The notes under the pieces: generated by a model | What the model saw: the letters and a program-made list of their open reading frames with translations, nothing else | Told to the model about the DNA's origin: nothing | Database searches by the model: none | Part shown: piece after piece, positions 41,522 through 51,048 of the stretch | Position numbering within the stretch: position 1 is the stretch's first letter | Layout: every line of letters begins with the position of its first letter | Position numbers and translations under genes: made by a program | Assembly (NCBI RefSeq): GCF_001747895.1 | Contig: NZ_LNNB01000031.1 | Span: forward strand, 1-64,000 | Direction: 5' to 3' | Length of the DNA: 64,000 nt | Source: Staphylococcus equorum | GTDB taxonomy: Bacteria; Bacillota; Bacilli; Staphylococcales; Staphylococcaceae

Positions 41522-42844
41522 TCAGTCTCCATTATTAATGTTTAAAATATATTGATTCATTTGAGCTTTAATTACTTCTAAACGATCAGAAGTGTTATCA
41601 ATCTCATTAATGTTGAAAGCATATTCCTCTAATTCTTTAAATGAAGTGTTACCTTCAACTATTTTTTTACCAATACCTTCAGCAAAAGATTTATATTTTT
41701 CATCTACAATGTTTTCAAAGAAATTATCTTCAATCATTTTGTGTGCTACTTTTAAACCAAGTGCAAATGTATCCATACCAGCGATATGCGTTAAAACTAA
41801 ATCTTCTTGTTTGAATGAAGTTCTTCTCGGTTTAGCATCAAAGTTTAAACCACCTGGATTTAATCCACCATTTTTTAAGATTTCGTACATGGCTAATGTT
41901 GTATCGTAGACGTCAGTAGGGAATTCGTCTGTGTCCCAACCTAATAGTGGGTGACCTTGGTTTGCATCTACTGAACCTAATAAATCATTATCACGTGCAT
42001 ATCTTAATTCATGTTGGAAAGTGTGCCCAGCTAATGTTGCATGGTTTGCTTCAATATTGAATTTGAATGTTTTATCTAAGTCATATTTTTGTAAGAAAGC
42101 ATGTGAAGTCGCAACATCAGTATCATATTGGTGTGTTGTAGGTTCTTTTGGCTTAGGTTCAATTAAGAATTGTCCTGTATAACCAATTTCTTCTGCATAG
42201 CTTTTAGCCAATTTTAAGAAATTAGCTAAGTTGTCTAACTCTAATTTCATGTCTGTGTTTAATAAACTTTCATAACCTTCACGTCCGCCCCAGAAAACAA
42301 AGTTTTCAGCGCCTAATTTTTTAGCGATTTCTAATGATTTCTTAACTTTTGCAGCGGCATATGCGAAAACTTCAGCGTTAGAAGAAGTTGCTGCACCATG
42401 TACAAAACGTTCGTGTGTAAAGTTGTTTGTCGTATTCCAAAGTAATTTTTTACCAGTTTGATCCATTTTTTCTTTAATAAGGTCTACAATGATATCTAAA
42501 TTTTCATTAGATTCTTTTAATGTTTCACCTTCTGGAGCGATATCTATATCGTGGAAACAGAAATAATCAATACGTGTTTTTTCCATAAATTCGAAAATCG
42601 CATCAACTCTTGCTTTAGCTTTGTCCATGTCGTTTAAGTTATCCCAATCACGTTCAGCCGTACCAACGCCGAATGGGTCAGATAAGTCAGCTGTAAATGT
42701 ATGCCAATAAGCCACACCAAATCTTAGGTGTTCTGCCATTGTTTTGTCGCCTACTTTTTCTTCGGGATTATAATATTTAAAACTAAAAACATTATTTGAT
42801 TTAGGTCCTTCGTAATTTACTTTATCAATATTGAAATATGTCAT
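41522..42844 (-). CDS. xylA: Xylose isomerase
   Basis: 440 residues, class II xylose isomerase. It has the catalytic His in [11 protein letters not shown], metal ligands in [15 protein letters not shown] (Glu, Lys), [23 protein letters not shown] and [11 protein letters not shown]. It converts D-xylose to D-xylulose. AGGAGGATTATC precedes the ATG. The promoter region carries a XylR operator and a cre overlapping the -35. Confidence 0.97.
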   Translation of the reverse strand: MTYFNIDKVNYEGPKSNNVFSFKYYNPEEKVGDKTMAEHLRFGVAYWHTFTADLSDPFGVGTAERDWDNLNDMDKAKARVDAIFEFMEKTRIDYFCFHDIDIAPEGETLKESNENLDIIVDLIKEKMDQTGKKLLWNTTNNFTHERFVHGAATSSNAEVFAYAAAKVKKSLEIAKKLGAENFVFWGGREGYESLLNTDMKLELDNLANFLKLAKSYAEEIGYTGQFLIEPKPKEPTTHQYDTDVATSHAFLQKYDLDKTFKFNIEANHATLAGHTFQHELRYARDNDLLGSVDANQGHPLLGWDTDEFPTDVYDTTLAMYEILKNGGLNPGGLNFDAKPRRTSFKQEDLVLTHIAGMDTFALGLKVAHKMIEDNFFENIVDEKYKSFAEGIGKKIVEGNTSFKELEEYAFNINEIDNTSDRLEVIKAQMNQYILNINNGD

Positions 42845-42867
42845 GATAATCCTCCTATAACTAGTTG

Positions 42868-42936
42868 GTTAGTTTATTAAACAAACTAACTTTAGAGATA
42901 ATATAGCACGGAAAATTATTTTTGTAAACGCTTTCT
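42868..42936 (-). promoter_or_regulatory. xylA promoter with XylR operator and cre
   Basis: On the minus strand TTTACA (complement of 42923-42928), a 17-base spacer and TATATT (complement of 42900-42905) form the promoter. The -35 lies in a cre (AGAAAGCGTTTACA, 13 of 14 matches). GTTAGTTT-N7-AAACTAAC at 42868-42890 is the XylR operator, covering the transcript start. Confidence 0.85.
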
Positions 42937-42954
42937 AAAATATTTCAAAAAATA

Positions 42955-42980
42955 ACCCTTCTACAAAAATGTAAAAGGGT
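42955..42980 (-). terminator. Terminator of xylR
   Basis: ACCCTTTTACA pairs with TGTAGAAGGGT; on the minus strand TTATTTTTTG follows. Confidence 0.75.
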
Positions 42981-42988
42981 GTGTTTGC

Positions 42989-44125
42989 TTAGTTAGATTT
43001 TAATTGAATATCATCAATGTTTAATAATTTCTGCATAATTGCGATTGAGCCACCTAATAAGGTTGCGTGTTTCACATTCGTAGTAAGGTTGAGTTGTACG
43101 GAGTGAGTCGAATATTGATCTAGCTGTGTTTTAATCGAATCTAAAATAACAGGTAATTCATTGATTAATGTGCAGTTAACATAAATCATATCCGGATTAA
43201 ATTGCGTATTTAAATTGTGAACTAATACTGCAATTTTGGTTGTAAAATATTCGATTTCTTGAATAACAATATCGTTATGTTGATGGTAAAGTTCAATAAG
43301 TTCTGAAAGTGGTATATTTCGTTCAAATTGATTACTAATACTTTGAATTAATGCTTCTTGGGAGCAAATATTTTCAATTGTGTTGTATGTTTCACCGTTT
43401 TGAAGTACGAGCGTTTTACCGATTTCGCCAGCTTCACCATTAGAGCCACGATATAATTTTTTATCGATGATTAAACCTGCACCAATGCCTTTGTGAATAC
43501 TTAGAGCAATTAAATTTCTCATTTCTGAATTACTATGGATACTTCTTTCATAAATTGCTGATAAGTTTGCTTCATTTTCAATAATTACTGGAACTTGAGT
43601 CAGTGATCTTAACTCATCTGTAATGGAAATACCTTCACTTTCATGGAAGGGAAGGTGAATAATAGCTTGATTGTGATCTACAATACCGTGAATTGAGACA
43701 GACATACCCAACAAGCCATAGGAAGTATCATAACTTTCAGAAGTAGGTATATTTGTTTTTAATATAGCCAAGATACTACTCACTTTTTTGTCAGGTAAGC
43801 TATATGATTCATGTTTTAACACGGTACCATCAAAATAATTGTACATTAATTCTACAGAGCTATATGTTAAATCCATAGAAATATAATAACCATAATTTTT
43901 ATTGATTTTTAGGAGGATTGGTTTGCGTCCGCCGCTTTTCGTACTATTACCTTCGCCCACTTCAATGACTAAGGATTTCTTTTTCAAAGCGTTTAATATA
44001 TTAGAAATAGTAGCTTTATTGATTTCTAAATTCTTAGATATTTGAGTGCGTGAAATATTATGATTGTTGAAGATTTGTTTTAATACGCGTCTTTCGTTCA
44101 TACTGATTTTTAAATTATTTTCCAT
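42989..44125 (-). CDS. xylR: Xylose-operon repressor XylR (ROK family)
   Basis: 378 residues: an N-terminal winged helix (SRTQISKNLEINKATISNIL, residues about 20-40) and a ROK sugar-sensing domain with GIGAGLIIDKKLYRGSNGEAGEIG. It is encoded immediately upstream of xylAB in the same direction, as in other staphylococci. It should release the operator at 42868-42890 when xylose binds. Confidence 0.95.
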   Translation of the reverse strand: MENNLKISMNERRVLKQIFNNHNISRTQISKNLEINKATISNILNALKKKSLVIEVGEGNSTKSGGRKPILLKINKNYGYYISMDLTYSSVELMYNYFDGTVLKHESYSLPDKKVSSILAILKTNIPTSESYDTSYGLLGMSVSIHGIVDHNQAIIHLPFHESEGISITDELRSLTQVPVIIENEANLSAIYERSIHSNSEMRNLIALSIHKGIGAGLIIDKKLYRGSNGEAGEIGKTLVLQNGETYNTIENICSQEALIQSISNQFERNIPLSELIELYHQHNDIVIQEIEYFTTKIAVLVHNLNTQFNPDMIYVNCTLINELPVILDSIKTQLDQYSTHSVQLNLTTNVKHATLLGGSIAIMQKLLNIDDIQLKSN

Positions 44126-44321
44126 TTTTTATTACCTCATATAAGTTTAAACAGGGTTTAAATGCGATTTTTGTCTAATATTACAACAGTGTAACACATT
44201 GCTCCAAAGTTATAGATTATAGATAAAGTTATGTTAGCGAGTAATATTAGTGATACATGTCTTATATTATATATTATAGTAGAGAGATTTAAAAAATGGT
44301 AATTGAAGATGAGATAAAACA

Positions 44322-44480
44322 CAAAAATCATCTAAACATTTAAATGTTTAGATGATTTTATAGTGTCGACAAGATCTCCGACTTTGTTGGCAATCATTAT
44401 ATGCACGCTTTCCACGGGCACAGTCTTGTAGTATCCAGCTAGTACTTTGAGCCGGCTCAAATCACTGTCATTCTTAAAAA
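44322..44480 (-). ncRNA. Candidate structured RNA or intergenic repeat element
   Basis: The 392-base gap 44126-44516 contains a stretch richer in G+C than its surroundings (about 44360-44480). Read on the minus strand it contains GAGCCGGCTC, CTACAAGACTGTGCCCG, GTGGAAAGCG, and GCCAACAAAGTCGGAGATC, then a perfect hairpin (AATCATCTAAACATTT and its complement) and TTTTTGTG. It encodes no plausible protein. It could be a small RNA, a structured 3' end of the ABC operon to its right, or a copy of a dispersed staphylococcal intergenic element. The remainder of the gap is AT-rich upstream DNA of xylR. Confidence 0.45.
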
Positions 44481-44516
44481 TATATTATAACCAATTATTC
44501 ATTGTGATGTTTTAAG

Positions 44517-45269
44517 TTAATATTCTAAGCGTTTGAACAGTTTTAAACCTGCGAGATAACATACGATAGAGTAAACGAGTGTTATTAAAATAATAATTAC
44601 GAGTTTAGTAAAGAATTCATTGATATTATTTGCTTCTTCATAGCTGTTAGGAAAGAAGTATTTAAATCCATGAATGAGCGGGGCAGCAGACATTATCATT
44701 AATAATATCACCACGCCAAGTATGTTAAAACCAGTTGAGAGTTTCATAGATAACATGATTCCAAAGAAAACAGCTATTAATGTAATCCCATAGATACCTA
44801 TAATGCCTAAAATATCACTGTAGTTAATACTCGCAGAAGATGATAAAAAATCTCCCGAAGCATAATTGAATTTAATAATGTATGTAAAATATAAAACTTG
44901 AGAAGCAATGAACAATAGGATGAAATAAATAACATACATAGATAATAAAGCAGCTATTTTAGAGTTATAGAGATATGTACGGCTAATATCTTTATAAAAA
45001 ATTAAACGACCAGATTCATATTCTTCATAAAAAAGAAAACTAATAAAATATGTAACTAAAATTAATGGTACAGCAAATTGTGATTGAGCAGCTAAAACGC
45101 CATAATAGAAATCTAGTCCGGTGAGTCCATTTGTTTCTCCATTAATTTGCATAAAGTTAGTAGGGAGGATGAGTGTAATTAAATATAAAAATGGATAAAG
45201 TGCAATTAAGTAAAAAATTAAAGCTGAATTGCGAGTGGATATATTACAAAATATATGTTTAGTAAGCAT
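44517..45269 (-). CDS. ABC transporter permease (bacteriocin-immunity / ABC-2 like)
   Basis: 250 residues with six predicted membrane segments and no catalytic motif; topology and partner match the BcrB/NukE-like permeases that protect against peptide antibiotics or export small molecules. The ATG (MLTKHIF...) after AAAGGCAGTGAG is chosen; a longer start (nine codons upstream) overlaps the ATPase gene. It overlaps or touches the preceding ATPase, so it is translationally coupled. Confidence 0.8.
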   Translation of the reverse strand: MLTKHIFCNISTRNSALIFYLIALYPFLYLITLILPTNFMQINGETNGLTGLDFYYGVLAAQSQFAVPLILVTYFISFLFYEEYESGRLIFYKDISRTYLYNSKIAALLSMYVIYFILLFIASQVLYFTYIIKFNYASGDFLSSSASINYSDILGIIGIYGITLIAVFFGIMLSMKLSTGFNILGVVILLMIMSAAPLIHGFKYFFPNSYEEANNINEFFTKLVIIILITLVYSIVCYLAGLKLFKRLEY

Positions 45270-45273
45270 TTTC

Positions 45274-46155
45274 TCACTGCCTTTCAAATTCATCATAATG
45301 GTGATATAAATTATCTTGTTGGCTGACTGTATTTATTAATGTGTAATGATTAACTACATATTTCATAATATCGTTATACTCCGCAGAATCGATTTCAATA
45401 GAAATTTCATTCATAGAAATATTTTTGATTGTTGTAAATAGGTCTAATAATTCTTGTCTATGCTCAGGATAAATTTGTTCCTTAACTACAATTTTTAAAG
45501 CTTGGTCTTTGTTGTAATCAATATGATGAAGTTTGCCATTTTTTATAATCACGAATTTATCACAAACCTCGGATAATTCATTTAACTGGTGACTTGAAAT
45601 AAGAAGCGCAATGTTTCTTTCTTCCACCCATGTTCTTAAAGCGCTAATGAGCGTTTTAACACCGTCAGGATCGAGACCAACAAATGGCTCATCCATAATT
45701 GCTAATTCAGGTTCATCTAGTAAACACATCGCCAAAGATAACCTTTGTTTCATACCAAAGGAAAAGTCTTTCACTTTTTTATTTTTAGTATGTGCAAGTC
45801 CAACAAGTTCTAGAACATTATCGATATTATCAAGATATTTTTCCTTATTATTTACTTTTAAGTAGTAAATCAAATTTTTTTTAGCGGAAAAGTGTTTGAA
45901 ATAAACTGTATCAATCATAATGCCTACGTTTTTCATAACGTTATTATTTTTAAAAATATCTATACCATTTAAAGTGATAGATCCTGAAGTTGGTTTTTTA
46001 GACTTAGCAATAATTTTCATTAATGTAGTCTTACCAGCGCCATTTTTACCGATTAATCCAATAATATCGCCTTTATTAATCGTTAAAGAAACACCATCAA
46101 GCACATTAAATTCAGAATCTTTAAAGCGTTTATAAAGATTATCTATTTCAAGCAT
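45274..46155 (-). CDS. ABC transporter ATP-binding protein (BcrA/YxlF-like)
   Basis: 294 residues: Walker A GKNGAGKTT, signature FSFGMKQRL, Walker B LAIMDEPFVGLDP, and SSHQLNELSE, then a C-terminal extension of about 80 residues. AAAGGGAGGTAGTAATT marks the ATG at 46155; a longer frame extends 13 codons upstream without a ribosome site. The signature has FGMKQ where SGG is usual, as in many BcrA-type ATPases. It forms a transporter with the next gene. Confidence 0.88.
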   Translation of the reverse strand: MLEIDNLYKRFKDSEFNVLDGVSLTINKGDIIGLIGKNGAGKTTLMKIIAKSKKPTSGSITLNGIDIFKNNNVMKNVGIMIDTVYFKHFSAKKNLIYYLKVNNKEKYLDNIDNVLELVGLAHTKNKKVKDFSFGMKQRLSLAMCLLDEPELAIMDEPFVGLDPDGVKTLISALRTWVEERNIALLISSHQLNELSEVCDKFVIIKNGKLHHIDYNKDQALKIVVKEQIYPEHRQELLDLFTTIKNISMNEISIEIDSAEYNDIMKYVVNHYTLINTVSQQDNLYHHYDEFERQ

Positions 46156-46480
46156 AATTACTACCTCCCTTTGTATAATAAAAATATCAGGTTTCATGAT
46201 ATTGAGAATAAAAGATAAAATTAAGTTTACTTAACTAGTATTAATCTATAAATAACACGTTTAAGGTTAATATTATATTTAATATAATGAATATATAAGG
46301 GGTGGTCAATATATATAAATACATATTTTATGAACAAATTATGTATGATGAATGCAATTAATTTATCAAATTTATATATTTTTTAGAATAAAACGCAACC
46401 TAGAAATATCAATATGTACTTCTATTAAACTGAGCTAAGTTACCATAGAGATATTTTTAGATTTCGCTAATATTTTATGA

Positions 46481-46653
46481 TTGACAAGTTATTTTCAAGA
46501 GCGTATTATATAAAAATGTACATGGGGTGTACTGTATAAATAAAAACACGCCACATATTAAAAAAATGGACGAATTCAAGGATTAACACGCTCCATAACG
46601 TAATGTTTATAGCGTTTGGGATTATTTTCAAACTAATAGTACATGGGGTGTAC
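46481..46653 (+). promoter_or_regulatory. Promoter and twin identical operators of the YhgE-like / MarR operon
   Basis: TTGACA (46481-46486), 17 bases, TATTAT (46504-46509) form a promoter. GTACATGGGGTGTAC, an inverted repeat GTACA-N5-TGTAC, occurs twice without a change at 46518-46532 and 46639-46653. The first lies at the transcript start and the second 30 bases before the gene. They are probably bound by the MarR-family regulator of this operon. The rest of the gap 46198-46480 is AT-rich with no gene seen. Confidence 0.75.
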
Positions 46654-46682
46654 ATTTTCAAAAAAAGAAAGGTAGATAGTAA

Positions 46683-48116
46683 ATGTTTAATGAATTTAAA
46701 TTTATATTTAGAAATAAAATGTTGATTGTATCTCTTATAGCCATAGCGCTTATCCCTCTAATTTATGTGGCACTATTTGTAGGCTCAATTTGGGACCCTT
46801 ATGATAAGACAGATCAATTGGAAATATCTATTGTAAATCAAGACGAATCAGCCAAATTAAATGGTGAAAAAATAACAATTGGCGATGATTTGGTAGATGA
46901 ATTAAAAGATAATGAGGATTTTAAATTCCAAGCAGTTTCCGAGAAAAAAGCTGCACATGAATTGGAAAAAGGTAATAGTGTCGGAACAATTATTGTACCT
47001 AAAGATGCATCTAAAAATGCAACGACATTATTAGATGAAAATCCTAAAAAAATTAATTTAGAAACGCAAGTTAATCCGGGATCAAGTTACACGGGTAGTC
47101 AAACTGCTCAGAAAGCAATTGATACAGTAACAGACACAATTAAAGATGACATTCGTGAAAATTACTTAACTGAAATATTTGAGAGTACGAAAAAATCACA
47201 AGATGGTTATCAAGATACATCTGACGCACTTGGCGAAATGTCTAATGCAGAGTCACAATTAATTGATGGTAATCAGCAAGTCAGTGATGGCTTACAACAA
47301 TTAGTCCCAGCCGTAGGTCAACCTGCACAGCAATTATTATCAGGTAATGACCAAGTTACTGATGGTTTAAATCAATTACAGGAAAATAATAATCAATTAC
47401 AAGCTAAGTTAGATGAAGCAATCACGAGTCAGCAAGATGTTTCACTTGAAGATGACAATGAAAAAGCATTAAATAATGTGACAAAAACAAATGAAAATAA
47501 CCCTACTGAGGCTAGCAATTATGGCGAAACAATTGTACCTTATATGGCGAGTGTAAGTTTATTTGTTGGAGCAGTGTCATTTAGTGCGATTTATCCATTG
47601 AGAAAAACATTAAACAAAGGTGTTTCCTCAACTAAACAAGCGCTTGGTAAGTTATTACTTTATCTACTACAAGGTAGTTTATCAGCATTGTTTATGAGTA
47701 GCTGGGTTATATTTGCATTCAACATGTCGATTGACAACGTAGGCCATTTCCTATTAGTGAGCTTCTTATGGGCTATTGCTGCAATAACAATTACGTCATT
47801 CTTAGCGTTATTCTTGGATAGAATTGGATTATTCTTATCCATGTTATTACTCATATTACAATTGAGTTCAAGTGAAGGTATGTTCCCAATTGAACTTTCA
47901 GACAGTTTCTTTAGATGGATTCATCCATTTTCTCCAATGTCCTATGCGATTCAAGGATATAGAGAAGCAATCTTTACCAATGCTGGCCACTTTAGCTTTA
48001 GTTTCATTGTAATACTATTAAGTGCTATTATTGTTGGAATGATATTATTACAATTCTTAGTACTATTATGGTTTAACAAGAGAGAAAAAGTTCCGTTTTC
48101 AGTGGAATTTAAATAA
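46683..48116 (+). CDS. YhgE/Pip-family membrane protein (ABC-2 permease-like)
   Basis: 477 residues: one N-terminal membrane segment, a large extracellular domain (about residues 45-285) with an SDGLQQL / TDGLNQLQ repeat region that looks coiled coil, then five C-terminal membrane segments. This is the YhgE/Pip (phage infection protein, EsaA-like) architecture, but short, with a reduced extracellular part. No ATPase partner lies nearby. AAAGAAAGGTAGATAGTA precedes the ATG. Its twin-operator promoter and the following MarR gene suggest induction by a toxic compound. Confidence 0.83.
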   Translation: MFNEFKFIFRNKMLIVSLIAIALIPLIYVALFVGSIWDPYDKTDQLEISIVNQDESAKLNGEKITIGDDLVDELKDNEDFKFQAVSEKKAAHELEKGNSVGTIIVPKDASKNATTLLDENPKKINLETQVNPGSSYTGSQTAQKAIDTVTDTIKDDIRENYLTEIFESTKKSQDGYQDTSDALGEMSNAESQLIDGNQQVSDGLQQLVPAVGQPAQQLLSGNDQVTDGLNQLQENNNQLQAKLDEAITSQQDVSLEDDNEKALNNVTKTNENNPTEASNYGETIVPYMASVSLFVGAVSFSAIYPLRKTLNKGVSSTKQALGKLLLYLLQGSLSALFMSSWVIFAFNMSIDNVGHFLLVSFLWAIAAITITSFLALFLDRIGLFLSMLLLILQLSSSEGMFPIELSDSFFRWIHPFSPMSYAIQGYREAIFTNAGHFSFSFIVILLSAIIVGMILLQFLVLLWFNKREKVPFSVEFK

Positions 48117-48143
48117 AGCTAAAGCAACATAGGGGTGAAAAGT

Positions 48144-48605
48144 ATGGAAAATGAAAACATCAATCAAACGATAGAAGAGGCCATTACCAAATTTCAGTTT
48201 GTTATGTTGCATTTAAATAAAGAAATTGTAGAAATGATTAAGGAAACAGGTTTAGGTAATTTTCTATCAAGAGAACAAATTGAAGCAATGAGAATAATAC
48301 AAACTGAAGGTAAAGTGACGATTAATGAACTTGCAATGTTGCAAAATATATTTAAAACGGCAGCTTCTAAACGTATCGTTAAATTAGAAGAAATGGGCTA
48401 CGTTGAAAGAGCCTATACAGATAATAAACGTATTAAATTAGTTAAACTCAGTACAGAAGGGGAGACTTTTTTAAAAAAGGCAAATTCAGTTATGATTGAA
48501 GCTGTTAAAGAACGTATAGGTGACAAATTCACAACAGATGAAGTACATGAGTTTGTAGACCAATTGGCGCGACTTAATGACGCATTTAAAGCACATAAAA
48601 ACTGA
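48144..48605 (+). CDS. MarR-family transcriptional regulator
   Basis: 153 residues with the winged helix (VTINELAMLQNIFKTAASKRIVKLEEMGYVERAYTDNKRIKLVKLSTEG) of MarR proteins. The ATG at 48144 fits AGGGGTGAAAAGT; a GTG three codons earlier is inside that site. It is co-transcribed with the YhgE-like gene (27 bases apart) and most likely represses their promoter through the twin GTACA-N5-TGTAC operators. Confidence 0.88.
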   Translation: MENENINQTIEEAITKFQFVMLHLNKEIVEMIKETGLGNFLSREQIEAMRIIQTEGKVTINELAMLQNIFKTAASKRIVKLEEMGYVERAYTDNKRIKLVKLSTEGETFLKKANSVMIEAVKERIGDKFTTDEVHEFVDQLARLNDAFKAHKN

Positions 48606-48612
48606 CAAAAAA

Positions 48613-48639
48613 GACTCGCATACAATGCGAGCTTTTTTT
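48613..48639 (+). terminator. Terminator of the YhgE-like / MarR operon
   Basis: ACTCGCAT pairs with ATGCGAGC, then TTTTTTT. Confidence 0.88.
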
Positions 48640-48761
48640 GTTATTATATTATTAATTATTTCAAACATATTTTGTTTAGAATGAATAGACTTAAATATTA
48701 ACAATTAGTATAATTAGCATTGTAATTGAAGCGAATAAATAGAAATAGGAGGCGCACGATT

Positions 48762-49310
48762 ATGATAAAAAGAACAACTGAACGCGTACTCACATGGATA
48801 GGTATTGCATTGCAATTAATTGGTGTAGTACTTATCGCAGTTTTCATACCAATGATAGGTAACAATGAGGTGAAAGAAACAGTCATTCAACAAATGATGG
48901 CGGATGATCCAAGCTTCTCATATGAAGATGGTACAAATATCTTCGGTATGTTGAGTAGTTTATTAACAGCAGGTTTGGTTTTATCTATAGTAATTTTAAT
49001 CATTGCAATCATTGGAGCTATTCTAATAAATAAAAAAGCTAAGGTAGCAGGAATCTTACTTATTCTAGTAGGTGTCATTTCATTCTTAGGAAACTGGATA
49101 AATGCGGTATTATGGATTGTTGCAGGTGTTATGTTATTAGTAAGAAAACCAAAACAACCGATTCATGGTGAAATGTATAATGACAATAAGCAAGATGCAG
49201 TGAATGAGCCATATGAAAGATCTAACTCTAATCAAGATCAAGATTTAAAAGACTTTGATGATTTAGATGGAAAACCGAAACAAGATCATAATGATCCATA
49301 TAAATACTAA
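48762..49310 (+). CDS. DUF4064-type membrane protein, unknown function
   Basis: 182 residues: four membrane segments (about residues 10-30, 65-85, 95-112, 113-130), an extracellular loop after the first (NNEVKETVIQQMM...), and an acidic, asparagine-rich cytoplasmic tail (residues 140-182). The arrangement fits the DUF4064 family of Gram-positive bacteria. The ATG at 48762 follows AGGAGGCGCACGATT; the 12-codon upstream extension is arginine-rich and lacks a ribosome site. Function unknown. Confidence 0.8.
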   Translation: MIKRTTERVLTWIGIALQLIGVVLIAVFIPMIGNNEVKETVIQQMMADDPSFSYEDGTNIFGMLSSLLTAGLVLSIVILIIAIIGAILINKKAKVAGILLILVGVISFLGNWINAVLWIVAGVMLLVRKPKQPIHGEMYNDNKQDAVNEPYERSNSNQDQDLKDFDDLDGKPKQDHNDPYKY

Positions 49311-49346
49311 TTAAACGCGACAATTAAATAAACCAAAACAAACTAG

Positions 49347-49376
49347 GTTTCCAGATGATTGGGAATCTGGTTTTTC
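49347..49376 (+). terminator. Terminator of the DUF4064 gene
   Basis: TTTCCAGAT pairs with ATCTGGTTT-type arm around GATTGGGA, with a T tract. Confidence 0.7.
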
Positions 49377-49518
49377 AAATTACAAATACAATAGACATAT
49401 TATAGTCATATTCACATTCATAAAATCGTAAAAAATATGTTATATTTTAATAAAGAGCTATTCAATTAAATTAATTGTTATCAGGGCTATTTTCTGATAT
49501 TAAAATGGGGTGAAAAAT

Positions 49519-49614
49519 ATGATGATGGTAATTGGAATGCTATTACCTATTTTGGTAGTTGGATTTATAGTGATGTCAGTATTAGAAGAGAAAAAAAGAA
49601 ATCGCAAAAAATAA
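49519..49614 (+). CDS. 31-residue single-pass membrane peptide
   Basis: A short open frame with three consecutive ATG codons (MMMVIGMLLPIL), a membrane segment VIGMLLPILVVGFIVMSVL and a basic tail EEKKRNRKK. AATGGGGTGAAAAAT provides a good ribosome site. Its charge pattern agrees with staphylococcal small membrane peptides. No family recognised; expression is not shown. Confidence 0.55.
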   Translation: MMMVIGMLLPILVVGFIVMSVLEEKKRNRKK

Positions 49615-49917
49615 TATATTAAGTATTGGAAAGAAACACTAATCTTAGAATGCTTAATTACAAAATAGAGCTAATTTCTTCGTGAAATCAGCAATTTAGT
49701 TGAAGGTTAGGCTTACCTCTGAGTGAAGGAAGACTAGTGGAAGTCTAATTCTCGACTCAATATGTGGAAATTATAGCGTTTTAGCTATTCAAAATTCCAG
49801 ATGACCAAGTTAAAAAGAGCCTGGATTTCAGAAGCCTAAAAATGAAATTCCATACATAAAATATTTATAAAACAACGGATTGTTTAACGTGAAACAATTT
49901 GTTGTTTTATTTTTTTA
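49615..49917 (+). ncRNA. Gene-free transcribed-looking region ending in a strong terminator
   Basis: About 250 bases without a coding frame, but with local hairpins (GCTAATTTCTTCGTGAAATCAGC; TAGCGTTTTAGCTA) and ending in AAAACAAC..GTTGTTTT plus TTTTTTT (49869-49917). It may be a small RNA or the structured 3' end of the small-peptide transcript. The remainder up to 50052 is the AT-rich promoter region of the AEC carrier. Confidence 0.4.
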
Positions 49918-50052
49918 CGTAAATGTAAGGGTGAAAAAAGATTTTATTAGTCAGACAAACGGTAAATTAATTAATATTCTGCTATGATAAACTATAATAA
50001 TTAATTTATATAAGTCTAATTCATATATGATTTTGAACAAAGGGGGCATATA

Positions 50053-50976
50053 ATGAGTGAAATGTTGTATATTTTACAAACTGTACTTTTACCTATTTTT
50101 ATCATGATTTTTTTAGGATTTATTTTACAAAAGAAATTCACTTTAGATTTAAAAACACTAGCTAAATTAAATATATATGTGTTTGTTCCAGGGTTTATAT
50201 TTGTGAAGTTTTATAAAACAGACTTTGCTATAAAGCTTTTATTTTACATAGTTATTTTCTTTATTTTGTATATGATTGTCCTATATGTCATTGGTAAACT
50301 GTTGTCTACTATTCGTAAAACAGATAAAGGGGAAGCTACAACGCTGACGAATAGTATTCTGTTTTTCAATTCAGGTAATTACGGCGTTCCAGTTAATGAT
50401 TTAGTTTTTAAGGGCGATCCATTGGCTATGTCTGTGCAGGTTATTGTGTTGTCATTACAAAATATATTCACTTTTTCATACGGGATTTTTGCGATTCAGT
50501 CATTGCAAATTGGGAAATTAAAGGCGCTACTTGGATATTTTAAAATGCCAGTTTTATACGCTTTGGTGTTAGCTATTATTTTAAATTATAATAATGTGCC
50601 AATCCCAGAATTTATTTGGACGCCAGCAAATTACGTAGCGGATGCAATGATTGCTGTTGCGTTATTATTGCTAGGTGCTCAAATTGCAAATATTAAATTC
50701 AGCTTTAAATGGTCAATTTCTTATATTTATATATTTGTGAGATTAGTTATTGGCCCACTCATTGCTTTAGTGATTATTAAGTTACTTGGTTTAGAAGGCG
50801 TGATTGCACAAACGTTATTTATTGCTTCTGCTATGCCAACATCGGTAAATAGTTCAGTTATTGCACAAGAATATGATAACCATCCAGAACTTGCTGCACA
50901 ATTGGTCTTCTTATCAACATTACTAAGTGCAGTAACAGTAGTCATCGTCATCTATTTTTCTAGAATTCTATTTTAA
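50053..50976 (+). CDS. Auxin efflux carrier (AEC) family transporter
   Basis: 307 residues and ten membrane segments in two inverted halves. The family features are visible: FNSGNYGVPVNDLVF in the first half and ASAMPTSVNSSVIAQEY in the second. Bacterial AEC members carry malate or other organic acids. AAAGGGGGCATATA precedes the ATG. It is followed by a terminator-like hairpin and a xylulokinase-like gene in the same direction. Substrate unknown. Confidence 0.87.
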   Translation: MSEMLYILQTVLLPIFIMIFLGFILQKKFTLDLKTLAKLNIYVFVPGFIFVKFYKTDFAIKLLFYIVIFFILYMIVLYVIGKLLSTIRKTDKGEATTLTNSILFFNSGNYGVPVNDLVFKGDPLAMSVQVIVLSLQNIFTFSYGIFAIQSLQIGKLKALLGYFKMPVLYALVLAIILNYNNVPIPEFIWTPANYVADAMIAVALLLLGAQIANIKFSFKWSISYIYIFVRLVIGPLIALVIIKLLGLEGVIAQTLFIASAMPTSVNSSVIAQEYDNHPELAAQLVFLSTLLSAVTVVIVIYFSRILF

Positions 50977-50993
50977 ATATCTAGTCAACATTT

Positions 50994-51048
50994 GGGGTCC
51001 TGAATACGAAATCAAATTTTGATTTCTGTTCCGTTCCCTTTTTTTTTA
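50994..51048 (+). terminator. Terminator after the AEC gene
   Basis: GGG...GAAATCAAATTTTGATTTC...TTCCC followed by nine T residues. The inner palindrome is also part of the hairpin at 91-144. Confidence 0.78.
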
